Of a DNA stretch of 64,000 nucleotides, positions 35,483-44,771 are shown piece by piece. How positions within the stretch are numbered: position 1 is the stretch's first letter; each line of letters begins with the position of its first letter. A model generated the notes under the pieces. That model was not told the DNA's origin, made no database searches, and worked only from the letters and a program-made list of their open reading frames with translations. Both the position numbers and the translations under genes were made by a program. Source of the stretch: CAZGKW01 sp964526295. Lineage in GTDB: Bacteria > Planctomycetota > Phycisphaerae > FEN-1346. The DNA lies in assembly GCA_964526295.1 (NCBI GenBank), contig CAZGKW010000022.1, forward strand, positions 12,376 through 76,375. Reading direction: 5' to 3'.

Positions 35483-35814
35483 GGCCCGGCTCCTTTCCGG
35501 TTGGTTGATGGGTTGCGGCAGCACGACGTGTCGGCCGCGCGCCGTTCGAACAAGCATGCCGCATCACGGGTCCGCCGCTCCAGTGCGTCCTCGCTGATCT
35601 GATGGTGGACGCAGTAGCCGCGCCGCTCGGAACGGACGAGGCCGGCCTTGCGACGCACTCGCAGGGGCTGCGAGACGGCCCCCTGCGTGAGGCGCAGCCT
35701 GCGGGCCGGCGCGCCGACACACTGGGCCCGGTCCCGGAGCGGCCGCAGAATGCGGACCCGGTTCGGGGCCGACAGGGCCTTGCACGTGCGGGCAAGTTGA
35801 GCGGGGCTTCCCAT
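35434..35814 (-). pseudogene. Decayed ArsR/SmtB-type regulator
   Basis: The frame encodes a recognisable winged-helix ArsR protein (KALSAPNRVRILRPLRDR, then LTQGAVSQPLRVRRKAGLVR and SERRGYCVHHQISEDALER). Positions that should be hydrophobic or helix-compatible are replaced: LRPL for LRxL, VSQPL with Pro in the recognition helix, RVRRKAG for RVLREAG. The tail runs on past the expected end and through the start of the Cys-rich gene. No stop is present, so it could still be expressed, but the fold looks damaged. It presumably once controlled the Cys-rich/ABC exporter operon. ATG 35814 has no clear ribosome site. Confidence 0.55.
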
Positions 35815-35952
35815 GGCACGATCCGTATTAGCACACGCTGAAATACTTCGGGGCGCCGACGGTGTCAAGCCGAAAAGGCCGCGCGAGAAGCGCGCCGACC
35901 GGCCGACTGGGGCGGGGCCTTCGGCAGCGTGCGGCGGGTGTCGCCGGCCGCC

Positions 35953-36939
35953 TCAGTACGGCCCGCGGATGTGATCTTTGACGTTCTGCTCGTAAAAATC
36001 GCGGAGTGTGGCGTGCAGCTCGTCGCCAAGGGGCTCCAGGTCGCTCGCGGAAGCGTTCGAGCGGGCCTGCTGGACCCGCGACGCCCCGGGGATGACCGTC
36101 GTCACGGCGTCGTGGTCGAGGACCCACCGCAGGGCGAACTGGGCCATCGTCATGCCGTCCGGCACGTGGGCCTTCAGCGCGTCGGCCAGCTCCACGCCCT
36201 TCTCGAACTCAAGACCCGCGAACGTCTCGCCGACGTTGAACGCCTCGCCGCCGCGATTGAAGCGGCGGTGGTCGTCCTCGGGGAACGTCGTGTCCGCGGT
36301 GAACTTGCCCGCGAGGAGCCCGCTCGCCAGCGGCAGGCGGACGACGAGGGCCACGCCCGCCGCCTGGGCCCTGTCGAACAGCACGTCGATCGGCTTCTGG
36401 CGGAAGAGGTTGAAAATAATCTGAAGCGACGCGAGGTCCTCCTGCTCCAGGCACACGAGGGCCTCGTCCATCGACTCGACGCTCGCCCCGAACCGGCGGA
36501 CCAGGCCCTCCTCCTTCAGCGTCCGCAGGTGATCGAACACCTCGCCCCGCTCCAGCTCTTCGGCCGGGATGCAGTGGAGCTGCGCCAGGTCGAGCCGGTC
36601 GACGCCGAGCCGCTCGATCGATCCCTCCGTGTGCCGCCGCATGACGTCGAGACGGAAGTTTTCGGGCCACCCGGGGTCGCCCCGCCGTCCGAGCTTCGTC
36701 GCGACGAAGACGTCGTCGGGGTGGGTCTTGAGGAATCGGCCGACGAGCCTCTCGCTCCGCCCGTCGCCGTAGACGTCGGCCGTGTCGAAGAACGTGACGC
36801 CCTCCTCCCAGGCGCCCTGGAGGATGCCGGCCGCCTGGGCCTCGTCGATGGCCCCCCAGCACCCGCCGCCGATCTGCCAGCACCCCAGCCCGACCTCGCT
36901 GACCGCGACGTCGTCCGAGCCGAATCGCCGCTTCTTCAT
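35953..36939 (-). CDS. Aldo/keto reductase
   Basis: This 328-residue NADPH-dependent oxidoreductase has an (alpha/beta)8 barrel. The catalytic tetrad is visible as FDTADVYG (Asp and Tyr), VATKLG (Lys) and AQLHC (His). The cofactor region VIPGASRVQQARSNASA is canonical. The start is ATG 36939 preceded by AGGAGAAAGG. Standing alone between the ABC exporter block and the anti-sigma gene, it gives no clue to its substrate. Confidence 0.93.
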   Translation of the reverse strand: MKKRRFGSDDVAVSEVGLGCWQIGGGCWGAIDEAQAAGILQGAWEEGVTFFDTADVYGDGRSERLVGRFLKTHPDDVFVATKLGRRGDPGWPENFRLDVMRRHTEGSIERLGVDRLDLAQLHCIPAEELERGEVFDHLRTLKEEGLVRRFGASVESMDEALVCLEQEDLASLQIIFNLFRQKPIDVLFDRAQAAGVALVVRLPLASGLLAGKFTADTTFPEDDHRRFNRGGEAFNVGETFAGLEFEKGVELADALKAHVPDGMTMAQFALRWVLDHDAVTTVIPGASRVQQARSNASASDLEPLGDELHATLRDFYEQNVKDHIRGPY

Positions 36940-37101
36940 CGGGGGTCCTTTCTCCTGCGCGTACCCAACCCACCACCGTGCTGACGGGGCGATGCTACCA
37001 TGGCCGCCGGGCGGACGGATAGGCATTTCTCAGGGCCCATGCGAACGGGGAGATGCATCGCCGGAGACCGAAGCGGGGCCAGACAGGTGCCAGAGAGGGC
37101 G

Positions 37102-39258
37102 CTACTCCCGGACCTCGGAAGCGGTCGTCGGCGCCGTTCGGGTCGCTGCCTCGGCGGGCTCGCCGGTCGCCGTGTCGACGGGCCCCATCCGGCGGATTCG
37201 GATGACGAGGACGGAGACCGGCTTCGCGAGGCGCTCCTCAAACTGGAGACCTGCCGACAGGGCCTCCAGGTCCGACGCATCCTCAACCCGCTCACGCCGA
37301 CGGACGTCGCCCGGCTGTGTCCCCTCGGCCTTCGCGGCGACCTCCAACACCGTGCCGGGCCCCTTGGGCGCGTTGCGGGCGAGCCGCCGGCCGGCCCGTT
37401 CGTCGGCCCCATCCCGTGCGGGCCCCTCCGCCTGGCCGTCTTCGAGGACAAGCCCGGTCTCCTCCGGCACGACCGCCGCATCGTCGCCCTGGACGACGAG
37501 CGGCCGGCGCGTCGCAGCATCGTCGTGTACACCGGCGGTCTCGACGGCGGCCCCGGCCTGGAACGCATCATGCCCGGCGCCTTCGCGAGCAACCGCCTCC
37601 GGGGTCGGCGTCGCGTCCACGAATCCGGGTCGGACAGGCGGCTCGGCGGGCCGCGCCGGCCCGGCCGGGGCGTCCTTGCCAGTGACCTCGTCCAGTTCGT
37701 TCGCTAATTGGGCCTTCTGGACGACGAGGGTCGCATCATCCACCGTCGCAGCCGGCCCGCTCTCGGCGACGTTCTGCGTCCCCGCAAATCGCCAGGTGCC
37801 GCCGGCGGAGTCGCCGCTTCGCCGCCGTGAGGGCGTAGCACGAACCGCATCGAGGGACGTCAGTGCCGCCACGACGCGGTCGAGCCGCTCCCGGTCGGCC
37901 ACGACGATGTAGCCCGGCTCCGTCTCGTGGTGGATGGCCGTGAAGACGCCCGCTCCGCCGGCGCCGTCTCCGCCGCGGGTCGCTATGGCGCTCACCGAAG
38001 CGTCGCCCTTGCTGAAGGCTCCCTCGGAGACCTCCTCGGTCAGCGTCGGCGCGAGGTCGTTCGCTCGAAGGACGGCGGCAATCCGGCGAAGGGCCCACTC
38101 GACCGACTCGGTCTCGACGACGAGGGTGTCGACTCGCCGGGCATCGGCGTCCGAGGTCACGGGCAGACCGGCGACCCGCAAGCCCTCGGCGCCCCCGGCA
38201 ACCGCGAGCGTGCCGTGCAAGCGAGCCGCGTCGGACTTCGCCTTCAGGTTGTCCGAGGCGGTCGCGTCCCGCGCGTCCGCAACGTCGAGGGTCTCCCTGT
38301 ACGACGTCCCAAGGCTGCGTGATTCGAGCATCCTGGCCGCAGGCGCGTCACCCGCGTCCCGCTTCAGGACGGTCCCCCAGTCTGCCGCATCGGCTTCAGG
38401 AGCCTCCAACTGCCTCCGGGCGGGGGGCGTGGCGGGTCGGCCGAAGGCCAGGCGTTGCCGCCCTTCGGTTTCCCACGCCTCGTCAGCGGGCCGGGTCGGG
38501 TCGAAGTAGACGACCTTGTCGCCCGTAAGCGACTCGCCTCCGACCTTCGCCTCCCCGCCGCTCTCGATCCGCCCGTTCCTATCGGTCAGAACGAAGCCCC
38601 CGTTAGCCACGACGCCGCTCCATGCGTAGACTTGGCCGTCCTGCCCGTTCAACGCAACCTCGCCGAGCCGACCATAGGGCCTCTGGCTCCGGAGCATCTC
38701 CTCTCCGGTAGCGAGATCCTCGGCGTAGCGGTCGGCGGCCTTGCCGTCGTAACGGAACAGGACGTCCTCCTCCGCACCCGCGCCGTCCCCGCCGGGGGCG
38801 ACTTCGGCGTCGGCCAGCTCGATCGACTCGTCCCTTCCATCCTCTCCGTGCGAGAGAAGGCCGACCTCGGCCCCCTCCTCCGCGCCGAAATAGCCGAGAT
38901 GAGCGAGGACGCCGATGCCGACGGCCGCCAGGAGCATCGCCGCCAGGGCGAGGACGCGCGGCCAGACGCGGCGCGACGCTCCTGCGGCATCGCCTTTGCG
39001 CCGCGCCCCGGCGGCGCGGGGGTGGGTCGACAGCGCCGCCCCCCCGGCCACCTGCCGCCCGACCTCGCCGGCCAGCCCCGCCGGGGCGCGATGCTCCGGC
39101 AGCCGGGCCAGCAGGGCCCGAAGCGCGCGGAGGTCCCGCTCGGTCGCCAGACACACCGGACAGTCGTCCAGGTGGGCCCGGACCGCCGCGGCCGTCTCGG
39201 GCGGCAGCTCGCCGTCCAGGTAGGCCGAAATGCTCTCGCTTGCCCGGTCGCAATCCAT
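37102..39258 (-). CDS. Large zinc-finger anti-sigma factor
   Basis: This 718-residue protein begins with an anti-sigma zinc-binding domain (His29-x3-Cys33-x2-Cys36 in RAHLDDCPVC). One membrane helix follows (RVLALAAMLLAAVGIGVLAHL, about 103-123), then a very long low-complexity extracytoplasmic part of nearly 600 residues rich in Asp, Glu, Ala and Gly. Ordinary ECF anti-sigma factors are 200-300 residues, so this outer part is unusual. It would hold the ECF sigma factor encoded 12 bases upstream at the membrane and release it on an envelope signal. Start ATG 39258 after AGGA. Confidence 0.88.
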   Translation of the reverse strand: MDCDRASESISAYLDGELPPETAAAVRAHLDDCPVCLATERDLRALRALLARLPEHRAPAGLAGEVGRQVAGGAALSTHPRAAGARRKGDAAGASRRVWPRVLALAAMLLAAVGIGVLAHLGYFGAEEGAEVGLLSHGEDGRDESIELADAEVAPGGDGAGAEEDVLFRYDGKAADRYAEDLATGEEMLRSQRPYGRLGEVALNGQDGQVYAWSGVVANGGFVLTDRNGRIESGGEAKVGGESLTGDKVVYFDPTRPADEAWETEGRQRLAFGRPATPPARRQLEAPEADAADWGTVLKRDAGDAPAARMLESRSLGTSYRETLDVADARDATASDNLKAKSDAARLHGTLAVAGGAEGLRVAGLPVTSDADARRVDTLVVETESVEWALRRIAAVLRANDLAPTLTEEVSEGAFSKGDASVSAIATRGGDGAGGAGVFTAIHHETEPGYIVVADRERLDRVVAALTSLDAVRATPSRRRSGDSAGGTWRFAGTQNVAESGPAATVDDATLVVQKAQLANELDEVTGKDAPAGPARPAEPPVRPGFVDATPTPEAVAREGAGHDAFQAGAAVETAGVHDDAATRRPLVVQGDDAAVVPEETGLVLEDGQAEGPARDGADERAGRRLARNAPKGPGTVLEVAAKAEGTQPGDVRRRERVEDASDLEALSAGLQFEERLAKPVSVLVIRIRRMGPVDTATGEPAEAATRTAPTTASEVRE

Positions 39259-39270
39259 GATCGAAGCGTC

Positions 39271-39876
39271 CTACGAAGTCAGCAGCGGCCGCAGCCGTTC
39301 CCTCAGCATCAGCCGCGCCCGATGCAGCCTCGATTTCACCGTGCCCGCCGGCACCTCCAGGATCTCGGCAATCTGGTGGTAGTCAAAATGCTGGATGTCC
39401 CGAAGGACGACGACGGTCCTGTGCTCCTGGTCGAGGTCGTCGAGGGCCCGCTGGATGAGCGACTCGGTCTCGGCGGCGATAAGCGGATCGGCCGGATCGG
39501 CCGCCGTCGCGTCGGGCAGCTCGACCGGCGGGCCGTCGTCGCCGGCATCGGGACCGGGCGTCATGAGCCGGACCCACTTTCTCTTTCGGCGGTGGCTCAG
39601 GCTCATGTTCACCACGATGCGAAAGAGCCAGGTGTAGATGCTGGCCTGTCCGCGGAAGTTCGCCAGGTTCTGGTAGGCCTTGACGAACGATTCCTGGACG
39701 ACGTCGCGCGCATCCTCCGCCGAGCCCACGAGCCGGTAGGCGGCATTGTGGAGCCGGTCCTGGTAGCGGCGGACGATGATGCCGAAGGCATCGCCGTCGC
39801 CACCGACGGTTCGCCGGACGAGTTCCTCGTCGGGCGGCCCGCTGCTGGATGTTGCGGGCGACGTTGCCACGTTCAT
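39271..39876 (-). CDS. ECF RNA polymerase sigma factor (RpoE type)
   Basis: This 201-residue protein has region 2 (AFGIIVRRYQDRLHNAAYRL, DARDVVQESFVKAYQNL, FRGQASIYTWLFRIVVNMSL) and region 4 (LDQEHRTVVVLRDIQHFDYH, then EVPAGTVKSRLHRARLML). It is co-transcribed with its anti-sigma partner downstream. A sigmaE-like promoter just upstream of its start suggests autoregulation. Confidence 0.95.
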   Translation of the reverse strand: MNVATSPATSSSGPPDEELVRRTVGGDGDAFGIIVRRYQDRLHNAAYRLVGSAEDARDVVQESFVKAYQNLANFRGQASIYTWLFRIVVNMSLSHRRKRKWVRLMTPGPDAGDDGPPVELPDATAADPADPLIAAETESLIQRALDDLDQEHRTVVVLRDIQHFDYHQIAEILEVPAGTVKSRLHRARLMLRERLRPLLTS

Positions 39877-39884
39877 TCGTCCCT

Positions 39885-39912
39885 TTAGACGCTCAGGACG
39901 TGCGGGGGTTCC
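39885..39912 (-). promoter_or_regulatory. ECF-type promoter upstream of the sigma gene
   Basis: On the minus strand GGAACC (39912 to 39907) and GTCTAA (39890 to 39885) are 16 bp apart, close to the GGAAC/GTC consensus of RpoE-group sigma factors. The -10 box lies only 8 bases before the ATG at 39876, so the transcript would have almost no leader. Confidence 0.5.
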
Positions 39913-39968
39913 CGGAAAGTCCGCCCCATCGCCTCACTCCGCCTGGGCGAGGAAGCGCTCGACCAACC

Positions 39969-41303
39969 CTACCGCGGCTTGACGAGGGCGACCCAGTAGC
40001 CGTCGTCGCGGGGCGTCGCGAGGCGGAGCTTGCTGACTCCGTCTGGGGCCCGCTCGATGGGCAGCCACCGGCTCGCGGCCAGGCCGAGCCAGTTGACGAC
40101 CAGCGCCCGCTCGCCCATCGCCGAGACGTCCAGGTAGACGTCGCCGCCGTCGGTGAAGAAGACGGCGTACTCCGCGCCGGGGTTGGCGAAGGCGTAGGCC
40201 TCGTTCCAGCTCCGCTGCGACAGGAGGTCGTTGCGGGGCTCGCAGGCGAAGACGTCCATCTCGCGGGCCAGCATGCAGGCGCTTCGAATGTGGGCCTCGG
40301 CCCGGTCCGAGAGGCCCAGCCCGCTCGGGGGCCTATGCAACCGCACTGCCGCCAGGCCGCCGAAGACATTCCGCCAGAACCGCTCCAAGCCGTCGCGGGT
40401 CGAGCCGTACTGGCCCGTGTTGGCCCCGTAGACCTTGACCGAGTTGATGGGCCGGACGCGGCCGGAGTCGGCGATCCGCCGCCGCATGGCCGCCATCGCG
40501 TCCCAGTGCCGGTCCGCCGGGCTGTGATTATTCTGGGAGATGTCGATGAAGGAGTACGTCTCCGGGTGTTTCCAGGTGGCCTCGTGCATGGGGTCCGCCA
40601 GGTCGTGTGCGTCCCACATCTCCGTGACCTCGATGCCGCGGCCCGCCTTGTCGGCCTTGGCCTTGAGGTGCTCGGCCCAGTAGCGCCCCCACTCAGGCGA
40701 TTCGTTCGTCTCGTTGTCCATGCAGTAGAGGACGTTGCCGTAGCGCAGGGAGATCGCCATCAGGCGGTCGACGTGGACGTGCTGGTAACGGAAAACGGTC
40801 CGGTTGTTCTCCAGGGCGGGGACGGAGCGGAAGAAGGCGTTCTCGCGGCGGCCGGGATGGGCGGCGATCTCCTCCGCCAGGCCGCTCTCGGCCGCCGAGT
40901 AGTTGACGTTGTTCTTCGGGTTGAACGGGTTGGCCTGCCAGGGCTCGCGGGCGAAGTCGAAGCGGTCCCAGACCTCGACCTGGGCGACAATGCCCCGAAC
41001 CGAGGCCAAGTCGAGGAAGGCCTCGAACCGCCGCCAGTACTCGGCCCCGGGCCGCTCCAGATCGTACAGGCCGGTCTCGGGGTCGTGCTCGAAGGGCCAG
41101 ACGTCGCCCGGGTCGCGGGAGCTCATCGTGCAGCGGACGTAGTTGCCGCCGGCAGCGGCGAGCCGGTCGAGATGGGCCTCCAGTTCGGGAATCTGGAACA
41201 GGTTGTCCTGGACCGAGCCGCCAAGAAGAAGGACCGGCCGGCCCCGATACTGCCAGTAGAAAGGGTCCTCCGGCCAAGGCTGGATGCGGTCGGCGTCGCG
41301 CAT
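39969..41303 (-). CDS. TIM-barrel glycoside hydrolase-like protein
   Basis: This 444-residue protein resembles DUF4038/apiosidase-type barrels. It begins YWQYRGRPVLLLGGSVQDNL, with GGNYVRCTMSSRDPGDVWPF early on, and MDNETNESPEWGRYWAEHLK carries a candidate acid/base Glu. A small C-terminal beta domain follows. No signal peptide is seen. The substrate is unknown; the Gfo/Idh dehydrogenase upstream ends 143 bp before it behind a strong terminator, so they are probably separate units. Start ATG 41303. Confidence 0.78.
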   Translation of the reverse strand: MRDADRIQPWPEDPFYWQYRGRPVLLLGGSVQDNLFQIPELEAHLDRLAAAGGNYVRCTMSSRDPGDVWPFEHDPETGLYDLERPGAEYWRRFEAFLDLASVRGIVAQVEVWDRFDFAREPWQANPFNPKNNVNYSAAESGLAEEIAAHPGRRENAFFRSVPALENNRTVFRYQHVHVDRLMAISLRYGNVLYCMDNETNESPEWGRYWAEHLKAKADKAGRGIEVTEMWDAHDLADPMHEATWKHPETYSFIDISQNNHSPADRHWDAMAAMRRRIADSGRVRPINSVKVYGANTGQYGSTRDGLERFWRNVFGGLAAVRLHRPPSGLGLSDRAEAHIRSACMLAREMDVFACEPRNDLLSQRSWNEAYAFANPGAEYAVFFTDGGDVYLDVSAMGERALVVNWLGLAASRWLPIERAPDGVSKLRLATPRDDGYWVALVKPR

Positions 41304-41386
41304 GGTCAGTCATATCGTCTCGTGGAGCGGTACGCGCCAGAAGCTCGCCTGCCTGGAAACGAAGCTACCACAACGGCCGCTGTGAG

Positions 41387-41420
41387 AAAAGGCGCGGCGG
41401 GCCTGGAAACCCGCCGCGCC
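41387..41420 (-). terminator. Intrinsic terminator of the Gfo/Idh gene
   Basis: On the minus strand an 11-bp GC stem (GGCGCGGCGGG, arms 41420-41410 and 41401-41391, 8-base loop) is followed directly by TTTT at 41390-41387. It lies 26 bases after the stop of the 41447-42805 gene. Confidence 0.85.
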
Positions 41421-41446
41421 CCGATGGTCCGCACGTGCGCCGCCTC

Positions 41447-42805
41447 TCAGGCAATGAGGTCCCAGCCCTTCCGGTATGGATCGCGGCGGATGAGGGCGTC
41501 GCCCTTGGGGCTGTTGGTGACGCGGAGGTTCTTCGTGTCCCAGAGGATCTTCTCGCCGGCCAGCAGGGCGACGTTGCCGAGGTTCATGGCCTCGACGAGC
41601 GGCCCGCCGTAGAGGAAGTTGCTCTTGGGATAGTCCCAGGGCTCCTCGCCCTTGCAGGCCCGGACCCACTCGGTGTGATGGCCGGGCGACGCGGGGATGG
41701 CCGCCCCGGGCTTCCGCTGGAAGGTCTCGCGGGCCTTGCCCAGCAGGAGCGGCGGTCCGCCGTAGTCGCCCTTGGCCAGCAGAAGCCCCTCGGTGCCCAC
41801 GAAGAGGTTCCCGCTGCCGCCGAGGTTCTTGTGCCGGTCGCTGAGGCGCGGGTCGTCCTTCAGCTCCTGCGGCACGTCGGGCTTCCATCCACCCTCGTAC
41901 CAGTAGGCGTTCCAGGCGGGGGTGCCGCCCTTGGCCGCGAACTCCCACTTGTACATGGCCCGGTTGGGGAACGTCTCGGTGTTGACGCCCTCGGCCTTGA
42001 TGCACTCGGCCGAGATCGGGGCGTCGGGGTCCATGGACCACCAGACGCAGTCCCAGGTGTGGCAGCCCATGTCGCCGACGGCGCCGCAGCCGAAGGGGAT
42101 CCAGCCCCGCCACTTGAAGCCGTGGAGGCCGTCGTGATAGTCGCGGTACGGCGCGGGGCCAAGCCAGGCCTCCCAGTTCAGGTGGCTCGGCACGTCCTTG
42201 GAGGGCGGCCGCTTGGCGATGCCCTGCGGCCAGACGGGGCGGTTCGTCCAGGTGTGGGTCTCAAGGACCGTCCCGATGGCGCCGCTGCGGACAAACTCGA
42301 CGATCAGGCGGTTGTGCGTGTTCGCGTGGCCCTGGTTGCCCATCTGGGTGGCGACCTTGTGCTTCCGCGTCAGGTCCGCCAGGACCCGCGACTCGTGGAC
42401 CGACCACGTGAGCGGCTTCTCGCAGTAGACGTGAATGCCGCGGACGATGGCCCGTGCCGCCGCCGGGGCGTGGTTGTGGTCGGGCGTGGCGATGGTGACG
42501 GCGTCGATCTCCTTGGCCTTCTCGTCGAAGAGCTTGCGGTAGTCCTCGTAGACGGCCGCGTCACGCATCCAGTCCTTGCGGTGGGCTTTGGCCAGTGCGT
42601 TGCGATCGACGTCGCAGATGGCGACGCATCGCTCGCCGCGCGAGACGCTCAGGTGAGCGCCGCCGCGTCCGCCGACGGCGATGTGGGCCACGCCGAGCTT
42701 CTCGTTGGCCTCATAGGCCCTCGCCAAACCCGGCCCGACGAGGATCAGCGCGCCGCCGACGGCGCTTTGCTTGAGGAACCGGCGTCGATTTACCCGTTTC
42801 GGCAT
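41447..42805 (-). CDS. Tat-exported Gfo/Idh/MocA-family dehydrogenase
   Basis: This 452-residue protein has a twin-arginine signal (RRRFLKQSAVGGALILVGPG). The NAD-binding domain includes VAHIAVGGRGGAH, and the family motif YCEKPLTWSVHESRVL contains the conserved Lys. The C-terminal domain has GCGAVGDMGCHTWDCVWW. Members oxidise sugars or cyclitols; in Planctomycetota many are exported by Tat with bound cofactor. Start ATG 42805 with AAGGAG ten bases upstream. It ends in a strong intrinsic terminator. Confidence 0.94.
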   Translation of the reverse strand: MPKRVNRRRFLKQSAVGGALILVGPGLARAYEANEKLGVAHIAVGGRGGAHLSVSRGERCVAICDVDRNALAKAHRKDWMRDAAVYEDYRKLFDEKAKEIDAVTIATPDHNHAPAAARAIVRGIHVYCEKPLTWSVHESRVLADLTRKHKVATQMGNQGHANTHNRLIVEFVRSGAIGTVLETHTWTNRPVWPQGIAKRPPSKDVPSHLNWEAWLGPAPYRDYHDGLHGFKWRGWIPFGCGAVGDMGCHTWDCVWWSMDPDAPISAECIKAEGVNTETFPNRAMYKWEFAAKGGTPAWNAYWYEGGWKPDVPQELKDDPRLSDRHKNLGGSGNLFVGTEGLLLAKGDYGGPPLLLGKARETFQRKPGAAIPASPGHHTEWVRACKGEEPWDYPKSNFLYGGPLVEAMNLGNVALLAGEKILWDTKNLRVTNSPKGDALIRRDPYRKGWDLIA

Positions 42806-42902
42806 GGACCGTCTCCTTGAAGGTCTGTGTCGGTCGGCAAGCGTCCCAGACTTGAACCGCGTCGGACTGGCTGGGTCTCGGCCGTACTCCGGTGCCCGCG
42901 GT

Positions 42903-43475
42903 TCACTGGGAGAATCGCTCCAGGTGCGACCAGTAGGCCGGCAGGCCGATGGTGAGCCAGATGGCCGCCGAGACCAGCAGGTCCGCCGCCGCAACGGCGC
43001 GCAGGGCCCGGACACGCGGGGCCAGGATGACGAGCAGCGACAGCAGGCCGGCGGCACCGGTCAGGATGAACCCCACGGCGGTCAGTCGGGGCGTCTGCGA
43101 GAGTCCCAGATCGAGGACCCGGACGCCCACCACGACCGCCGTCGCCCCCGCCACCAGGGCGTAGACGCCCACGCCGTGGAGCCTCCAGCCCTTGCCCACC
43201 GCCAGGGCTGCCGCCAGGAACGCGACGCCCAGGAGGACCGACATCTCGCCGAAGGCGACGTTCGCCCACGTCAGGTTCGTCTCGTCGAGCTTCGGGATCG
43301 GGTGGGTGAGCGTCATATGCAGGCCGGTGGACAGCGCCACCAGGCCCACCATGGCAAGGGCCGGCGCCCAGGACCGCTCGTTCGGACCCCCGAATGCCTT
43401 CCAGAAGAAGGCCGCCAGGATCACCAGCCCCGCCGCCATGTTGACCAGCATCAGCGTGACGTAGTCGACGAACAT
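42903..43475 (-). CDS. DUF981-type membrane protein
   Basis: This 190-residue protein has six predicted helices and opens MFVDYVTLMLVNMAAGLVIL, a start shared by DUF981 proteins. Conserved-looking loop residues include HMTLTHPIPKLDETNL. No enzymatic motif is known for the family and no function can be given. Start ATG 43475 with AAAAGGGGA upstream. Confidence 0.7.
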   Translation of the reverse strand: MFVDYVTLMLVNMAAGLVILAAFFWKAFGGPNERSWAPALAMVGLVALSTGLHMTLTHPIPKLDETNLTWANVAFGEMSVLLGVAFLAAALAVGKGWRLHGVGVYALVAGATAVVVGVRVLDLGLSQTPRLTAVGFILTGAAGLLSLLVILAPRVRALRAVAAADLLVSAAIWLTIGLPAYWSHLERFSQ

Positions 43476-43590
43476 GCCCGTCCCCTTTTCGCGCGCGGCC
43501 CGTTCCCGGCCCATTGTACCACGCGCCGGGGGGCCGGTGGCAAGCCGTCTCGATGCAGGCCGGGGCCTTCGCCGCGGGATGGCGGGCGTG

Positions 43591-43896
43591 TCACTGGCCG
43601 CCCGGGTGGCGGCGGTAGTGATAGTAAAGGCCGATGTCGACGAGGATCAGGACGGCGTTCAGGACGTACAGGCCGGTCACCAGCTCGGGCCGCCGTCCCT
43701 CGGCCACGGAGCGTACGAGCTTCGCCGTCAGGCCCGCCGCGTAGCCCAGGAAGATGATGAACATGAACAGGGGGCTCTTGCCGACGACTCGGCGGGTGCG
43801 GAGCGTCCGGGCGATGTCGACCGGCCAGGCGATGCCGAAGCAGACCAGCATGGCCGCCTCAAAGACTTGCGCCACCGCCACCGCGTCCGCAAGCAA
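43591..43896 (-). CDS. Small PQ-loop-like membrane protein, TTG start
   Basis: About 101 residues with three helices. IAWPVDIARTLRTRRVVGKS resembles the conserved helix of small PQ-loop/SemiSWEET-type proteins. The first usable start is TTG at 43896, preceded by GAGGGGAGA, which overlaps the TGA of the CPBP protease gene (43908-43910). Translational coupling to that gene is likely. An internal ATG further in is less likely because it would lose part of helix 1. Transport or sensing function unknown. Confidence 0.65.
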   Translation of the reverse strand: MLADAVAVAQVFEAAMLVCFGIAWPVDIARTLRTRRVVGKSPLFMFIIFLGYAAGLTAKLVRSVAEGRRPELVTGLYVLNAVLILVDIGLYYHYRRHPGGQ

Positions 43897-43907
43897 GCCG
43901 TCTCCCC

Positions 43908-44771
43908 TCAGAGCTCGAGGTCGAGGGCCAGTTGGACCACCGACGTCAGCACCAGACACGCGTTGTACACCCAATGGGACACGATGGCCGGCACCAGCGA
44001 CTTCGTCAGGTGACGCTGAAGCGTCCAGACGAACCCCATGACGACGATCACCGGCAGCAGGGCCAGGTCGCCGATGAGCTGCATCAGGTGGGCCGCCCCA
44101 AACCACACCGTCACCAGGACAATCGTGCCGGCGGCCCCCGTGTAGCGTCTGAGGGCCGGGAACAGGAGGCCGCGGTAGTAGCCTTCCTCAACGAACGGCA
44201 CGATGACCGCTACGAAGCCGATCGCCGCCAGCCCCAGCGGCGTGGAAACCAACTTCGCAATGGCGGACCTGCCCGTGCCGAACCGGGCCACCATCACCAC
44301 CGCAACCGCCGCGCCGGCCATCCCGATGACCACGCTCAACACGAGCGCCGTGACGGTCGGCCGCCGGATCGCGAACGCCTCGCGGACCGACCGCCGGCAC
44401 CGGACACAGGCCACGTACCAGCAGACGACGAGCGTCCAGACCCCGCCGACCACTGTCAGGCCCGCCCCCGGGAGGACGACCGCGTCCAGTTGAGCACCGG
44501 TCGCGTACATAAAGGCCGCGAGGCTCAGCCCGAGGAACAGCTCGACGCCCCAGATGGCAACGACCCCCAGCAGCAGCTCCCACCACAGGACCTGCCGCGG
44601 ACCGGCCGATTCAGCCTTGTGCGGCCGACCACGCTCGTCGAGCAAATCGCCGGGCGGCGCCGGGGCCCCTGCACCGTCGGCCGGTGCTCCGGGGTGGCCG
44701 TCGCCCGGGGCCGGAAGCTCGGGTGCCTCGGGGGATGGGGCGTCGGGGGACGCGGCGCGCGGGTCATCCAT
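43908..44771 (-). CDS. CPBP-family intramembrane metalloprotease
   Basis: This 287-residue protein has a Pro/Ala-rich soluble N-terminus of about 65 residues, then about eight helices. The three CPBP motifs are present: EEGYYRG (EExxxR), FGAAHL (FxxxH) and SHWVYN (HxxxN). Such proteases process membrane proteins, bacteriocins or prenylated proteins; the substrate is unknown. The small membrane gene downstream starts 11 bases after its stop. Confidence 0.88.
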   Translation of the reverse strand: MDDPRAASPDAPSPEAPELPAPGDGHPGAPADGAGAPAPPGDLLDERGRPHKAESAGPRQVLWWELLLGVVAIWGVELFLGLSLAAFMYATGAQLDAVVLPGAGLTVVGGVWTLVVCWYVACVRCRRSVREAFAIRRPTVTALVLSVVIGMAGAAVAVVMVARFGTGRSAIAKLVSTPLGLAAIGFVAVIVPFVEEGYYRGLLFPALRRYTGAAGTIVLVTVWFGAAHLMQLIGDLALLPVIVVMGFVWTLQRHLTKSLVPAIVSHWVYNACLVLTSVVQLALDLEL

